This document shows positions 63,201-64,000 of a DNA stretch of 64,000 nucleotides, piece by piece. The translations under genes and the position numbers were made by a program. The first letter of the stretch is position 1. Each line of letters opens with the position of its first letter. The notes under the pieces were generated by a model that saw only the letters and a program-made list of their open reading frames with translations, had not been told where the DNA came from and did not search any database. The DNA lies in assembly GCA_008711295.1 (NCBI GenBank), contig VUYV01000125.1, positions 1,962,788 through 2,026,787 of the forward strand, in the 5' to 3' direction. The DNA is from Anarhynchus alexandrinus. Lineage: Eukaryota > Chordata > Aves > Charadriiformes > Charadriidae.

Positions 63201-64000
63201 GTGTGTTTATATAAAATATTCAGTCTGAAACTGAGAATGCTCCAAATTTATCCTCTTGTGGCACACGTGATCTTTCATGAGAATCCAGTTAAATATAGGT
63301 TTTTTTGCATCAGAGAAGATATTGTCAAGTTGGGTCTGGCTCTCTTCCCCCTTCTGTTTGAAGGTCAGCGATCATTTAGGACAGTTTTCTATCATGCATT
63401 TCAAATGCGAAGGCGGTGTTTGCAGCAGGACACGGGCCATAATTTATCAGTGAGTCCCAATCAGTTCTTCAACCACTTTCTGGTAACGTGGTGCAGAGAA
63501 GCATGGTTTCACTCAAGTTCCCGCTTGACGGTGGTAAACATCTATAGCTGTGTGACTTTGGTCTTTAGTCCTGTGACAACGCAACACGCACTACTTCTAT
63601 CCCATCGAGAAGCATCTGGTTGCGCATTAATAGTTGTGGGAAGAGAAATCGGATTGTTCTTCCCCTTGGCCATATGTGCTGGCTGCTGGTGTCACCTTTG
63701 GTAGCTTTCTTGGGAAGAAGAGCGCGGGGGACGTCACAGTAAAGTTGGACACACGCCCCAGAGCTCAGCAGCCTTGCCACCTCCCCCATCCAAGCATATG
63801 ATCATCCTCCTTCCACTTTTGCACATTTGTTGTAGCAGCTCCTATCTGAACTTCATACTTGACGGTGTCCTTTACTTCCAGTGTTTTCCTCTTACAGCTG
63901 CTGCATTCAAAGTCTGTTCTGCTCCTAGTTTCATCTTATTCTACTTCTCCAGCACAAAACAGCTTTGCACAGAGTATATGTGTGTGTTTGCAAATGCAAG

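Larger units (their letters stand above)
49556..64000. other. Intergenic DNA, right part
   Basis: AT-rich DNA with A runs (50,447-50,460; 61,519-61,530), several small palindromic-repeat copies (listed separately), one exon-like stretch at 55.2 kb, and a perfect small palindrome GGGTGAA-A-TTCACCC at 53,432-53,446. The longest plain frame is 178 codons at 63,168-63,704 (plus). It is not recognised and is best treated as a chance frame. No tRNA-like or other RNA gene seen. Confidence 0.5.

Noticed and set aside
63168..63704. 178-codon plus-strand frame near the right end
   Set aside because: Not recognised, no splice or promoter context, Phe/Leu/Cys-rich translation typical of AT-rich non-coding DNA. 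Roughly ten frames over 100 codons are expected by chance in a window of this size and composition.
1..64000. CRISPR arrays, operons, tRNA or rRNA genes
   Set aside because: The sequence is vertebrate nuclear DNA. I found no regularly spaced direct repeats, no tRNA-type internal promoter or fold, and no rRNA sequence.

Overview
The window looks like bird (sauropsid) nuclear DNA. It is AT-rich and intron/intergenic in character, with sparse GC-rich CpG islands, and its dominant interspersed repeats are CR1 LINEs whose 3' ends carry the avian-style ATTCTATGATT tails. There is no bacterial-type gene organisation, and almost all open reading frames are chance frames or CR1 remnants. The only cellular gene I recognise is ATG10, the E2-like enzyme of autophagy, on the minus strand. 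In mammals ATG10 lies head-to-head with SSBP2, and the syntenic block is generally Z-linked in birds; the Z location here is inference from that knowledge, not something seen in the sequence.

Layout. 1-10,768 is the 5' part of ATG10: intron 3 (1-3676, open at the window edge), exon 3 (3677-3793), intron 2, exon 2 with the start codon (8727-8852), intron 1, and a predicted non-coding exon 1 ending at 10768 inside a CpG-island promoter (about 10,340-11,060) with two NRF-1 type sites. The rest of ATG10, including the catalytic-cysteine exons, lies beyond position 1.

11,060-64,000 holds no gene I can identify. It contains: CR1 copies of several ages (22.0, 23-25.5, 27.4, 39.1, 45.3 and 47.3-49.6 kb); an inverted nested CR1 pair that encloses the only long assembly gap (23,799-24,554); a second, split CpG island (37.56-39.06 kb) with a (GT)n tract, quadruplex-type G/C tracts and an AT-rich insert of different character; a 23-bp minisatellite (40.6 kb); and many small copies of an ancient palindromic repeat built around CCCATTGACTTCAATGGG-like arms. 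Two isolated exon-like stretches (28.6 and 55.2 kb) are listed at low confidence.

How the parts relate. The ATG10 promoter reads leftward. The long, gene-poor right part fits the divergent intergenic space upstream of ATG10, where regulatory DNA and non-coding transcription would be expected. The second CpG island is the best candidate for an undescribed transcription start. I found no convincing new biological system; the points most worth a second look are that orphan CpG island with its AT-rich insert, the possible overlapping upstream ORF in ATG10, and the dispersed palindromic repeat family.
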